Part shown: positions 63,996 to 64,000 of the stretch, piece by piece
Numbering within the stretch: position 1 is the first letter of the stretch
Layout: every line of letters begins with the position of its first letter
Assembly: GCA_031555735.1 (NCBI GenBank)
Contig: JAVBUE010000007.1
Location: 1 to 64,000 of the forward strand
Direction of reading: 5' to 3'
Length of the DNA: 64,000 bases
Origin: JAJDIA01 sp031555735
Lineage (GTDB): Bacteria > Bacteroidota > Bacteroidia > Bacteroidales > Tannerellaceae
The notes under the pieces: model-generated
What the model was told of the DNA's origin: nothing
What the model saw: the letters and a program-made list of their open reading frames with translations, nothing else
Database searches by the model: none
Translations under genes and position numbers: made by a program

Positions 63996-64000
63996 TTCGT

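Overview
The window looks like a chromosomal segment of a Bacteroidales bacterium, most likely a Parabacteroides-like member of the Tannerellaceae. This rests on three SusC/SusD pairs, ECF sigma/FecR pairs, a FeoA-FeoB fusion, a PorT-type barrel, a BpuR-type protein, the rsfS-ftsH-cdsA order and many promoters of the Bacteroides form TAnnTTTG. Genus assignment is inference. I found no rRNA, tRNA, CRISPR array, transposase or phage genes.

Layout. (1) 1-3055: the 5' end of a family-32-type glycosyltransferase, a small secreted DUF3244-like protein, an outer-membrane barrel protein and UDP-glucose dehydrogenase. (2) 3069-15571: polysaccharide utilization locus 1 (PUL1), read leftward as SusC, SusD, arylsulfotransferase lipoprotein, GH30 lipoprotein, SSS symporter and GH130 phosphorylase, with a divergent AraC regulator. 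(3) 15587-26828: iron uptake (FeoAB fusion plus a small Cys-rich protein), a divergent HPPK-like gene, a tightly overlapping five-gene surface-polysaccharide cluster, recA and carboxynorspermidine synthase. (4) 27055-36111: PUL2 (ECF sigma, FecR, STN-type SusC, SusD, GH29 fucosidase), followed by an aquaglyceroporin, a CobW GTPase and a LytS/LytTR two-component pair. (5) 40231-47983: nucleotidyltransferase, a thioredoxin-fold protein without CXXC, the threonine catabolism pair tdh/kbl, an RsbW-like ATPase, PHP phosphatase, MBL hydrolase and sialate O-acetylesterase. (6) 48119-54838: PUL3 (sigma, FecR, STN-type SusC, SusD; no glycosidase). (7) 55004-64000: housekeeping genes (coaE, YbbR, yajC, nusB, BpuR, ferredoxin, porT, cdsA, ftsH, rsfS).

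The regulators match the transporters. PUL1 has an AraC activator and a SusC without STN domain. PUL2 and PUL3 have sigma/anti-sigma pairs and SusC proteins with an N-terminal STN domain, the domain expected to signal to FecR.

The most unusual signal is non-coding. Three intergenic sites (14404-14508, 27659-27741, 40085-40166) carry arrays of 16-17 bp imperfect palindromes of the form TTCCACCTATAGGAAC, spaced at exactly 22 bp. Two of the arrays are joined to a 129-bp repeat present in inverted orientation 13 kb apart. One composite copy separates the PUL2 sigma gene from its anti-sigma gene. The third array sits inside a 116-bp inverted repeat between convergent genes.
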